DNA from: UBA2965 sp036526135
GTDB taxonomy: Bacteria > Pseudomonadota > Gammaproteobacteria > Pseudomonadales > Azotimanducaceae
Reading direction: 5' to 3'
NCBI GenBank assembly: GCA_036526135.1
Contig: DATCZA010000012.1
Coordinates: 1-21,202 of the forward strand
Length of the DNA: 21,202 nucleotides
Part shown: piece by piece, positions 7,579 to 14,196 of the stretch
Layout of the letters: each line of letters opens with the position of its first letter
How positions within the stretch are numbered: position 1 is the stretch's first letter
Position numbers and translations under genes: made by a program
The notes under the pieces: model-generated
Told to the model about the DNA's origin: nothing
The model's database searches: none
Seen by the model: the letters and a program-made list of their open reading frames with translations, nothing else

Positions 7579-8817
7579 ATGAGAACGCGCCTACCTGAAT
7601 CGGGCTCCGACTGGCCGACAATCAAGGCCGAGATGGTTCAGCTCGGCCGCGGCGATGCGAAGTGGCGGGACGGCAAGACGGCCGTTTACGTGTTCAACGC
7701 GGGAGACGACGTCGCCCAGGTTCAAAGGGAAGCCTACGCCCTGTACATGTCCGAGAACGGCCTGGGACCGCTGGCATTTCCCAGCCTGAAGCGGATGGAG
7801 GACGAGGTGATCGACATGGCCCTGTCGATCCTCCACGCACCCGAGGACGCTGCGGGCGCGATGACGTCAGGCGGAACCGATTCCATCACCATGGCCGTCA
7901 AAGCCGCCCGGAACCATGCCCGGGCTCAGCGCGGCATGAACGCCCCGGGCAACCTGGTGATTCCATACTCGGCCCACCCGGCTTTCGACAAGGCGGCGCA
8001 CCTCATGGACGTGCAGGTGCGCAGGGTACCGGTCGGAGAGGATCTCCTTGCCGACGTGCCCGCCATGGCGAACGCCATCGACCGAGAGACGATCATGCTC
8101 GTTGGCTCGGCCCCCTGCTTCCCCTACGGGCTGATCGACGACATCGCAGCGCTCTCTGCCGTTGCCCTCGAACGCGGACTATGGCTTCACGTGGATGCCT
8201 GCGTGGGCGGGTTCATCGCCCCTTTCGTGCGGATGAACGGCTCGGACGTTCCCCCTTTCGATTTCGAGCTGCCAGGCGTTGCGTCCATGTCGGCCGACCT
8301 GCACAAGTACGGCTACTGCGCGAAAGGCGCGTCCACCGTGATGTTTCGCAGCGACGGCCTCTACCAGAACATGCCGTTCGACTTCGGCGACTGGCCAGGG
8401 GGTCGCATGGTGACGCCGACACTGGCGGGCACACGTCCGGGGGGCGCCATCGCTGCCGCCTGGGCCGTGATGAACTTCCTCGGCAGGACCGGATATCAGA
8501 CAAAGCACCGCCAGGTCACCAATGCCCGGCAGGCCGTCGAGCGGGGGGTGCGGCAGCTCGGCTTTGAAGTGCTCGGCTCGCCGAAGCTCGGCATCGTTGC
8601 CTTCTCCCATGCTCAGGCCGACGTGATCGCCGTGTACAGACACATGTACCGCAAAGGCTGGTTCGCGGGGCTGACGACCGAGCCGAAGGCTCTTCACCTC
8701 ATGCTGTCACCCGTCCACGAGGGGGTCACCGATCTCTACCTGACCGATCTTGCAGACAGCCTCCGGCTCGCCGAAGGCCAGGAATCCGATGATGGTTTCG
8801 AGGCACGATACAGCTGA
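7579..8817 (+). CDS. PLP-dependent lyase/decarboxylase, sphingosine-1-phosphate-lyase-like
   Basis: A 412-aa group II PLP-dependent decarboxylase-fold enzyme. The motifs match the sphingosine-1-phosphate lyase branch closely: TSGGTDSITMAVKAAR (96-111), SAHPAFDKAAH (131-141), LVGSAPCFPYGLID (174-187), LHVDACVGGF (203-212, D206 contacting the pyridine nitrogen), SADLHKYGYCAKG (238-250, K243 forming the Schiff base), DWPGGRMVTPTLAGTRPGG (271-289). Such enzymes split phosphorylated sphingoid bases into an aldehyde and phosphoethanolamine, but related members decarboxylate amino acids. Unlike eukaryotic S1P lyase it has no N-terminal membrane helix. ATG 7579 is preferred over ATG 7519 because AGGGGAG lies 8 nt upstream and the extension is low-complexity. 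The decayed membrane-protein gene starts inside its 3' end. The divergent neighbour is a Rieske oxygenase, so joint action on one substrate is possible but unproven. Confidence 0.88.
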   Translation: MRTRLPESGSDWPTIKAEMVQLGRGDAKWRDGKTAVYVFNAGDDVAQVQREAYALYMSENGLGPLAFPSLKRMEDEVIDMALSILHAPEDAAGAMTSGGTDSITMAVKAARNHARAQRGMNAPGNLVIPYSAHPAFDKAAHLMDVQVRRVPVGEDLLADVPAMANAIDRETIMLVGSAPCFPYGLIDDIAALSAVALERGLWLHVDACVGGFIAPFVRMNGSDVPPFDFELPGVASMSADLHKYGYCAKGASTVMFRSDGLYQNMPFDFGDWPGGRMVTPTLAGTRPGGAIAAAWAVMNFLGRTGYQTKHRQVTNARQAVERGVRQLGFEVLGSPKLGIVAFSHAQADVIAVYRHMYRKGWFAGLTTEPKALHLMLSPVHEGVTDLYLTDLADSLRLAEGQESDDGFEARYS

Positions 8818-9203
8818 GCTCAGCCCGTCACGGCCCTTTTACTTCTGGCTCAGCTTGTGGATGTGGGCCATAGCCATCACGGGCTTTGCGCCGGGATCGA
8901 TTTCCGGCCTGCTGGACAGGACCTTCGTGGATTCGCAGGCCGTGCACGTTCACGCCGCCGTCTGCGGCGCGCACCATGATGCTGCCACCATTGATTGACA
9001 TGCTTGTTTTTCCCGTGCTCTTCTGGGTCGCCTATCGTTTTCGGAATCGGCCCGAAACGCACAAGCGGCTGATGGTCGTCGCCACGACGTTGCTGCTCGT
9101 CGCGGCAGTGGGGCGCATGAGCTTCCTTGGCCGCCCGCCGGCTTTACAGTTCCAGCGGCTCCAGCACGGCGATGCGCTGCGGTTCTTTCTTCCAGGCGTC
9201 TGA
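8789..9203 (+). pseudogene. Remnant of a small multi-pass membrane protein (middle deleted, frameshifted)
   Basis: Two reading frames together carry the two ends of one membrane protein. Frame 1 (from ATG 8789, overlapping the PLP-lyase stop) gives FYFWLSLWMWAIAITGFAP and then VHVHAAV. It stops with TGA near 8998. Frame 2 gives PPLIDMLVFPVLFWVAYRFR, then NRPETHKRLMVVATTLLLVA and VGRMSFLGRPP. It runs to TGA 9201-9203 across the 3' end of the convergent VOC gene. From memory, intact proteins of this kind (about 200-250 aa) have FYxWLAL...GFxPSY...VHVHAAVYTGWL at the N-terminus and PLID...RPExHKRLM...AAVGRMxFLG near the C-terminus, with further helices between. Here the middle (around 8960-8985) is missing, the frame has shifted, and the last helices are gone. 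I infer an inactivated gene rather than two small genes. Confidence 0.7.
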
Positions 9204-9584
9204 GACGTCCACGTAGAGCTCGATGTTGTGCCCGTCCGGGTCATCGAAATAGAGCGACTTGGTGACATCGTGGTCTATCGGGTCCGTCTCGACGCCCGCG
9301 GCTTCGAGCTGCGCTTTCGCTTCACGCAGCTGATCCATGGACCTGCCAATGCAGAAGGCCACGTGATGGAGCCCCACTGCCTGTTCACCGGCTGAAGCTT
9401 CTTCGCCGGATACCTGCATGATCGCCAGATCATGGTGATTGCCCAGACTGAAGAACGTCATCTTCAATCCCTTGTCATCGAACCGCGCACAAACCGGCAT
9501 GCCGAGCACGCCGGAGTAGAATTGCTCCGAGCGGTCGAGGTCGCGAACTTTGAGGACGAGGTGCCCGAGAGATTCAACTTTCAT
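9144..9584 (-). CDS. VOC-superfamily protein (glyoxalase / extradiol dioxygenase fold)
   Basis: A 146-aa single-chain vicinal-oxygen-chelate protein with two beta-alpha-beta-beta-beta modules. The first starts LGHLVLKVRDLDRSEQFY, with metal ligand H8. The second starts GLHHVAFCI, with probable ligand H74, and ends with SLYFDDPDGHNIELYV, ligand E122. The metal site is therefore intact. Members bind Fe, Mn, Zn or Ni and act as extradiol dioxygenases, glyoxalases, isomerases or resistance proteins; which one cannot be told here. ATG 9584 is preferred over 9644 because GGAG lies 6 nt before it and VOC proteins usually start just before the first ligand. It is the last gene of a minus-strand series and lies 79 nt downstream of the SnoaL-like gene. 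Its 3' end is overlapped by the membrane-protein remnant on the other strand. Confidence 0.88.
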   Translation of the reverse strand: MKVESLGHLVLKVRDLDRSEQFYSGVLGMPVCARFDDKGLKMTFFSLGNHHDLAIMQVSGEEASAGEQAVGLHHVAFCIGRSMDQLREAKAQLEAAGVETDPIDHDVTKSLYFDDPDGHNIELYVDVSDAWKKEPQRIAVLEPLEL

Positions 9585-9663
9585 CGTCAGCTCCAGAACT
9601 TCGACATCGCAACTATGCCGGTCCCACGCGTGCAAGCCAATCACGAATCGGCCTGGAAGCCGG

Positions 9664-10236
9664 TCAGGAATCGTCCAGCGGCTGGGCGTTCGTAAGGCGC
9701 CGATAGTCGGGGTGGGAGGGGCTCGTCAGGCCGATCTGGTTGAGCAGGCCCATGTCCCCTTCCATCGCCAGCTCCGCCAACGGGGCGCCGCTCACCTGGA
9801 TGTGCTTGCGCGCGATGATGCCCCACTTGCCCCCGCGCTTGACGAGCCGGTCCTTGTAGAAGCCGAAGAAGACCGAGTAACCCCCGCCGTCGCTCGGTTC
9901 CACCTCCGGAAGCGCAAGGCTGAGGTTGTAGCTCTCGACGTCGGCCGAATCGCCGTTGAGGTCGATCTCGAGCTGGCTGGTGAAATGCCAGCGGCGCCCT
10001 ATCCCGTGCTCGAGCTCCATCAGCGCCTTTTTGAAATCCTTTCCGTTTCCGCGGAAAAAGCCGTAGTCGATGTCCGCGTCGTCGTAGAACACGGTCTCCA
10101 GCATGGCATCGTCCAGCCAGTCCAGCGCCCGGGAGTAGCGCACCAGCACGTCCTGAATGGCCTGCAGGTCCGTAAGCCTCCCAAGTTCCTCTTCGAGCGC
10201 AGCAACCCGCGCACCCAACCCTTCTGCTTCACTCAT
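9664..10236 (-). CDS. SnoaL/NTF2-like protein
   Basis: A 190-aa protein with the cone-shaped NTF2-like fold of the SnoaL_4 type, a group that includes scytalone dehydratase, steroid isomerase-like proteins and small subunits of dioxygenases. The N-terminal helix (ALEEELGRLTDLQAIQDVL) leads into VRYSRALDWLDDAMLETVFYDDADIDYG, the usual opening of such proteins. HFTSQLEIDLNGDSADVESYNL and WGIIARKH are typical beta-sheet segments. ATG 10236 has CAGGAGAAG upstream. The gap to the RhlA-like gene upstream is 34 nt, so the two are probably co-transcribed. The pocket residues do not let me choose between dehydratase, isomerase and binding roles. It could also act as a ring-hydroxylase beta-subunit-like partner, since those share the fold, but it is not next to a Rieske gene. 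Confidence 0.82.
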   Translation of the reverse strand: MSEAEGLGARVAALEEELGRLTDLQAIQDVLVRYSRALDWLDDAMLETVFYDDADIDYGFFRGNGKDFKKALMELEHGIGRRWHFTSQLEIDLNGDSADVESYNLSLALPEVEPSDGGGYSVFFGFYKDRLVKRGGKWGIIARKHIQVSGAPLAELAMEGDMGLLNQIGLTSPSHPDYRRLTNAQPLDDS

Positions 10237-10270
10237 GGTCTTCTCCTGGACTGCGGATGCTCGACGGGTT

Positions 10271-11098
10271 TCAGCTCGTCAGGACGGCGGAGCCGGTCAT
10301 GAACTCCGCATAGTCGTCAAGCAGCTCCGGCCGCTCGAAATGTAGAAAGTGCCCCACGCCCTCGATGAGGCGCACCTGGCAATCCGGTATCAGTCGCTGA
10401 GCCACGTACATGTCCTCGAGATCGACGATTGTGTCGTTTGCACCGTTGATGATGAACGTTCGCGCCTTGATCCGGGTCAGGTCGATGATGTCGTCCAGAT
10501 TGCCGAGCTTGACAATGTTGCGGCAATGCTCGGCGAACGCCTCCGCATGGGCGTCGTTGAGCTGAGCGAACTGGGCGATGATCTGACGTCTGTACGTCTC
10601 GCCGATCTGCCCCCCGAACATTTCCAGAATAAGGTCGGCGCCCCGAGCGTAATCTCCCCCCTCATACAGCGCCAGAGCGCGCCTGACGATTTCCTCCATA
10701 CCCGCGTTGGCCTTCATGCCGAAGGAGCTCAGAATCAGGTGCTGGACCTCGTCGGGCCTGAGCGCGGCATACGCCGCGGCGATGGCGGTGCCCCATGAGC
10801 TCCCGGCAAGGGTCACCTCGCCGCCCGGATGAGTTTCCTGAATGAGCGCATGGACGGTTTCGAGCTGCTCCTGGACCGTGACGTGCGCACCGCCGGACAT
10901 GATCTCGCTGCGCCCGATCCCCGGCATGTCGAAGATCACCACCGTGTAGCGATCGGCGAAACGTTTGACCACGGTTCGCCAGATCGCCATGGTCTGCAGC
11001 GCGCCGCTCACGCACATCAGCAGATGGTCGCTGTCCCCATACCGGCGGTAAGGCACCTCGAAACGTCCAATCTTAAGCGAGCCTTTGACTGTCCTCAT
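10271..11098 (-). CDS. Alpha/beta hydrolase resembling RhlA
   Basis: A 275-aa alpha/beta hydrolase with a complete triad: S101 in GSSWG, D222 in INGANDTIV, H250 in GVGHFLHFERPE. Beyond the generic fold it recalls Pseudomonas RhlA along its length: a G-A near the oxyanion loop (SGALQTMAIW), VVIFDMPGIGRS, HALIQ, SSWG, FIINGANDTIVDLEDM, and IPDCQVRLIEGVGHFLHFE. RhlA joins two 3-hydroxyacyl groups to make the lipid part of rhamnolipids. No rhamnosyltransferase (RhlB) is nearby, so the product, if any, may be a free hydroxy-fatty-acid dimer, or the enzyme may simply be an esterase. Its ATG (11098) overlaps the TGA of the upstream JmjC-like gene as ATGA, which argues for translational coupling. The longer frame from 11167 would overlap by 73 nt and is less likely. 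The RhlA comparison is from memory and was not aligned. Confidence 0.8.
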   Translation of the reverse strand: MRTVKGSLKIGRFEVPYRRYGDSDHLLMCVSGALQTMAIWRTVVKRFADRYTVVIFDMPGIGRSEIMSGGAHVTVQEQLETVHALIQETHPGGEVTLAGSSWGTAIAAAYAALRPDEVQHLILSSFGMKANAGMEEIVRRALALYEGGDYARGADLILEMFGGQIGETYRRQIIAQFAQLNDAHAEAFAEHCRNIVKLGNLDDIIDLTRIKARTFIINGANDTIVDLEDMYVAQRLIPDCQVRLIEGVGHFLHFERPELLDDYAEFMTGSAVLTS

Positions 11099-11985
11099 GC
11101 TTGACCTGACGTTTCCAGATGGGCGGCCGCCCGCCTGCTTGCGATAGATTGTTTCCACTTGAACCATGCTTGCGGGCTGAGCTTGTTCATCAGCCGGTCC
11201 GTGGGTGAGAGAAGAAGAAGGTTAAGCGCACCCGCCGCGCGATCTTTCAGCCGCGGGCTGCTTGCCCGAAGCGACAGGCCGAAACCCGGCTCGAGGTAGT
11301 GAAACTCGTGCCAGCAGCCGGCCGGCATGAACAGTGTCTGGCCTGGCTCCAGGATGACCTCCGCTCCTTGCGCCGCGCTCAGTGCGCGATGCGCTTGGAA
11401 ATCGGGCCGGTCGAGATCGACGTAGCTGCGCACGGTGAAGGGATGACGATACAGGCGGGTAGACTGGTCCAGGGCAAAAAGGCGAATGCGGCGCCTGCCG
11501 TGAAGCACCGTGTGCAGAACGCAACCCATGTCGATGTCGTAATGCAGCGGCGTGGTGGCTCCCCGGCAGCCGAAGAAGCTGTACACGAAGTTACGTGAGA
11601 ACCGCAGGCCTGCCTCCGGGAAAACCACATCCTCGAGCATTTCGGGAAAGCCCGCCCGAACATTGTGAAGAAACATGCGAAGATCGCGCCCCGCCCCGAA
11701 AATCGCGTTCAGAAACTCCGCAAAACTCATTGACGAGATACTGCCCATGTAATTTGAACCCGGCTCGCCAAAAGAAGCGTCATAAACACGCACGGAACGC
11801 TCGCCATAGCGTTCGGCAAGAAATTCGGGTGTCCAGCGAGCCAGATCGGGTGACAGGTTCAATAGCCCGTCGATGACCGCCGGCCGGTCCCCATGGAGAA
11901 TGGACCGGAACTCTGCCATGGCCTCTGGCTCGAACGAAACTCTGACCACCTCACCACCCAACAGATGGGCAGGCGACGAGGTCAT
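11095..11985 (-). CDS. Cupin-like / JmjC-type Fe(II) 2-oxoglutarate oxygenase
   Basis: A 296-aa protein (from ATG 11985) of the cupin_8/JmjC group, relatives of factor-inhibiting-HIF and of peptide and small-molecule hydroxylases. The iron facial triad is visible as H148-Y-D150 (TTPLHYDIDMGC) and H226 (AGCWHEFHYL). K/R-rich strands (HGRRRIRLFAL) and the turn LEPGQTLFMPAGCWHE are typical. The frame is open to TTG 12051. ATG 11985 is preferred because the extra 22 residues look random, though no strong ribosome binding site is seen before either start. Its stop overlaps the ATG of the RhlA-like gene, so the two products are probably made in step. It diverges from another 2-oxoglutarate-type oxygenase gene at 12216. 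The substrate may be protein, peptide or lipid; the sequence does not say. Confidence 0.82.
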   Translation of the reverse strand: MTSSPAHLLGGEVVRVSFEPEAMAEFRSILHGDRPAVIDGLLNLSPDLARWTPEFLAERYGERSVRVYDASFGEPGSNYMGSISSMSFAEFLNAIFGAGRDLRMFLHNVRAGFPEMLEDVVFPEAGLRFSRNFVYSFFGCRGATTPLHYDIDMGCVLHTVLHGRRRIRLFALDQSTRLYRHPFTVRSYVDLDRPDFQAHRALSAAQGAEVILEPGQTLFMPAGCWHEFHYLEPGFGLSLRASSPRLKDRAAGALNLLLLSPTDRLMNKLSPQAWFKWKQSIASRRAAAHLETSGQA

Positions 11986-12151
11986 CGAGGATGTGTGGTA
12001 GGCGGTCCGGCAGGCTGAATGTGGAGCGCTTCCCGCGTTGATAGGAGGCAATTTGGCTCGGGCCCTGGAGAGCAGGCGCGGAGTTTAGCCGCTTTTGCCC
12101 CCGGACCCGACTCGGCGTCTGTTACAAATTGTTTCAGGCCGCATGCAAGGG

Positions 12152-12180
12152 GCGACCTTTGGCCCTCACGCTGGTGTAAT
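12152..12180 (+). promoter_or_regulatory. Candidate extended -10 promoter for the AspH-like gene
   Basis: TGG-TGTAAT (12172-12180) matches an extended -10 (TGnTATAAT) with one mismatch. A poor -35 (GCGACC, 12152-12157) lies 17 nt upstream. The predicted start leaves a leader of about 29 nt before ATG 12216. Confidence 0.35.
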
Positions 12181-12215
12181 TACCGGCTCGAATCCACGAG
12201 ACAGGACCAGAATCC

Positions 12216-12998
12216 ATGGAGACCACCCCCGGGCAGCGCCGCAGTGTCCGCGATGCGCTGGGCTACCTGTTCCGCCGTGCGGTTTTCTGGTTCGGGTTCT
12301 ACATCCGACCGCCCATTCACTGGTTCATCGGACGATTCTCAAAGGTAGGCAACCCACCTGTCTTCGATCCCGATGTCTTCGCGTGGACCCCCGAGCTGGC
12401 GCGCAACTGGGAGGCCATCCGGGACGAAGCGCTCGCCGTGCTGGAGAACCCGGCCGACGTGCCGCCGTTGCGAACCGTATCACCCGATCACAGCCGAATC
12501 GCAACGGACGAGAAGTGGAAGGTCTTCTTCCTGTGGGGGTACGGGTACGAGATCGAAGGCAACACGGTGCGCTGCCCCGTGACTAGCCGCCTGGTCCGGG
12601 CGGTTCCCGGGCTCATATCCGCCTTCTTCTCGATTCACACGCCGGGCACCCACCTCCCGCGCCACTATGGCCCGACCAACGGCATGATCACGTGCCATCT
12701 CGGATTGCAGGTCCCGGAAGATTCTCACGGTTGCCGTATTTCCATTGACGACAAGGACTACAACTGGGAACCGGGCCGTTTTCTCGTCTTCGACGACACC
12801 TACTACCACGAGGTCTGGAACGATACTGACGAGGACCGGGTGGTTCTGCTCATGCACGTGGAGCGGCCCCTGCGACAGCCGGGCAAAGCGGTCGCAGACG
12901 GGTTTCTCTGGCTGGCCACCAAGAGCCCCTTCATTCAGGCCACCCTAAAGGCCTTAGACGAGTGGACGGCTACCCAGGAAAAAGATCCAGCCGCCTGA
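12216..12998 (+). CDS. Aspartyl/asparaginyl beta-hydroxylase (AspH/LpxO-type) oxygenase
   Basis: A 260-aa Fe(II)/2-oxoglutarate oxygenase of the AspH family. The core motif is HLPRHYGPTNGMITCHLGL (146-164), in which H150 is the first iron ligand and H161 lies in the conserved CHLGL. The second ligand is H198 in FDDTYYHEVWN. The metal site of this family has two His and usually lacks the acidic ligand. The N-terminal stretch YLFRRAVFWFGFYIRPPIHWFIGRF (17-41) is aromatic and basic, suggesting membrane association as in lipid A hydroxylase LpxO. Other members hydroxylate Asp/Asn side chains or small molecules. ATG 12216 has AGGACCAG upstream. It diverges from the JmjC/cupin-like gene, and the secreted two-half protein follows 194 nt later. 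The conserved Arg usually in the RLRCHLGL context is replaced here by MITCHLGL, a minor oddity. Confidence 0.85.
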   Translation: METTPGQRRSVRDALGYLFRRAVFWFGFYIRPPIHWFIGRFSKVGNPPVFDPDVFAWTPELARNWEAIRDEALAVLENPADVPPLRTVSPDHSRIATDEKWKVFFLWGYGYEIEGNTVRCPVTSRLVRAVPGLISAFFSIHTPGTHLPRHYGPTNGMITCHLGLQVPEDSHGCRISIDDKDYNWEPGRFLVFDDTYYHEVWNDTDEDRVVLLMHVERPLRQPGKAVADGFLWLATKSPFIQATLKALDEWTATQEKDPAA

Positions 12999-13192
12999 CC
13001 TGGCTACTATCGAGCCCCGCCGTCGACCGGAAGCTCTACCATATGCCGGCCCGAGCGACCCGCTTTAAATTTCCTGCGGAGGCTGCAATGATGCGGACGT
13101 CATCGCGGCAGGCCGACCTTCGAGCAACGCGCGGTACCTGGGGAGGAACCGGCGGACGCGTAGACCCATCACTCAATCGGGGAGAAAGAAAA

Positions 13193-13966
13193 ATGAAAGT
13201 AATGATTTTCACGCTGTCGATGCTCATGGCTTCAGTGGCCTTTGCAGACGGCCATGGCGAAAGCTGGTCTGGTTTGAACCTGTCTGAGGGCAGCGCCATG
13301 CAGATGCAGCTCTGCTCGCTTCAGCCGAGAAAGACCATGGCGGACTACGACAAAGTCTTCAACGCCTACATCGAATGGTCGAAGGAGAACGACGTTCAAA
13401 CCTACGCCATGCGCGCAATGCCCCTGTTCGGCGGCCCGGACCCTGCGGCCGGATTGGATTTCCAGTGGATCGACATGCTGGTGTCGCCCTTCGCAGTCAG
13501 CGGAAACGGCTGGGACAAGTGGATGACCACGGAGTCGGGTCAAAAGCTCGACAAGCAGTGGCGGGAGACGGCCAACTGTCGGGTGGCCATTCACACGGTG
13601 GCCAGCATGTTTCTGGACCGCGAGGCCCTGACCCACGACAGCCGCATCATGTCGCTCAACTGGTGCACGCGACATGACGGGGTCACCTGGGACAACCTCA
13701 TGGCCCGGCACGCCACCATGGCGGCCGGCCGTCCAGACGGCGCGCCGGTCAAGGCCTGGACCTTGCTCTTCCCCGGCCTCGGCGTTCGCAACGCGCCCGG
13801 CGAGTTCGCCCACCTGCTGAGCTTTGCGGATACCGCGGGGCTGATGGCCTGGGAAAATCAGTTAGCCAATGGCGGTGGCTGGCGCCAGCGCGAGGACTAC
13901 CAGAGCTCGTACGCCAGCTGCACGGGATCCAACGTCTACCGGACCACAATTCTCCACAGACCGTAA
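13193..13966 (+). CDS. Secreted protein of unknown function built from two similar halves
   Basis: A 257-aa protein with a clear Sec signal peptide (MKVMIFTLSMLMASVAFA, cleavage before DG). I recognise no named family. The mature part looks like an internal duplication. Half 1 (about 38-140) and half 2 (about 155-257) each start with a short strand ending in Cys (MQLC41, LNWC158). Each continues with a D/W helix and then a strand pair with proline (MRAMPLFGGPD, TLLFPGLGVRN), then a helix containing W (GWDKWMTTESG, GLMAWENQLAN). Each closes with a second Cys (NC129RVAIH, SC243TGSNVY). The Cys spacing is 88 and 85, so one disulfide per half is plausible. This recalls ferredoxin-like alpha-beta barrels, but that is inference. 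ATG 13193 has GGGGAGAAAG upstream. An in-frame ATG at 13088 also has GGAGG 5 nt before it, but would put 35 residues ahead of the signal peptide. Confidence 0.8.
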   Translation: MKVMIFTLSMLMASVAFADGHGESWSGLNLSEGSAMQMQLCSLQPRKTMADYDKVFNAYIEWSKENDVQTYAMRAMPLFGGPDPAAGLDFQWIDMLVSPFAVSGNGWDKWMTTESGQKLDKQWRETANCRVAIHTVASMFLDREALTHDSRIMSLNWCTRHDGVTWDNLMARHATMAAGRPDGAPVKAWTLLFPGLGVRNAPGEFAHLLSFADTAGLMAWENQLANGGGWRQREDYQSSYASCTGSNVYRTTILHRP

Positions 13967-13978
13967 CCCCAACCCTAA

Positions 13979-14011
13979 CGTCACGTCGCCACGCTCCGTG
14001 GCGACGTGACG
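13979..14011. terminator. Perfect 15-bp hairpin between convergent units
   Basis: CGTCACGTCGCCACG (13979-13993) and CGTGGCGACGTGACG (13997-14011) are perfect reverse complements around a 3-nt loop (CTC). The hairpin lies 12 nt after the stop of the secreted-protein gene and 34 nt beyond the 3' end of the minus-strand tRNA, so it can serve both transcripts. Neither side has a real T-run. Its strength and position still support a bidirectional terminator. Confidence 0.7.
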
Positions 14012-14045
14012 ATGGCCGCGGCCCGTTCGGGAAAGCACGAATTAC

Positions 14046-14122
14046 TGGCGCCCCGAGAAGGATTCGAACCTTCGACCTGCCCCTTAGGAGGGGGCCGCGC
14101 TATCCAGCTGTGCCATCGGGGC
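14046..14122 (-). tRNA. tRNA-Arg (anticodon CCT)
   Basis: Read on the minus strand it folds as a full 77-nt tRNA. The acceptor stem is GCCCCGA/TCGGGGC. The D-arm carries AGCTGGATAGC. The anticodon stem is GCCCC/GGGGC with loop CTCCTAA, giving anticodon CCT, which reads AGG. The T-arm is GAAGG-TTCGAAT-CCTTC. Discriminator G is followed by a genome-encoded CCA. It lies 74 nt downstream of oadB on the same strand and may be read through from that operon or have its own unseen promoter. The strong hairpin at 13979-14011 follows it. Confidence 0.97.
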
Positions 14123-14196
14123 GGATGCTCCGCTCGGCGAAGCCCAGCAAAGATACCGCACCAGCTGCTGCGAACGCTACGGGCTCGACTAGGCGT

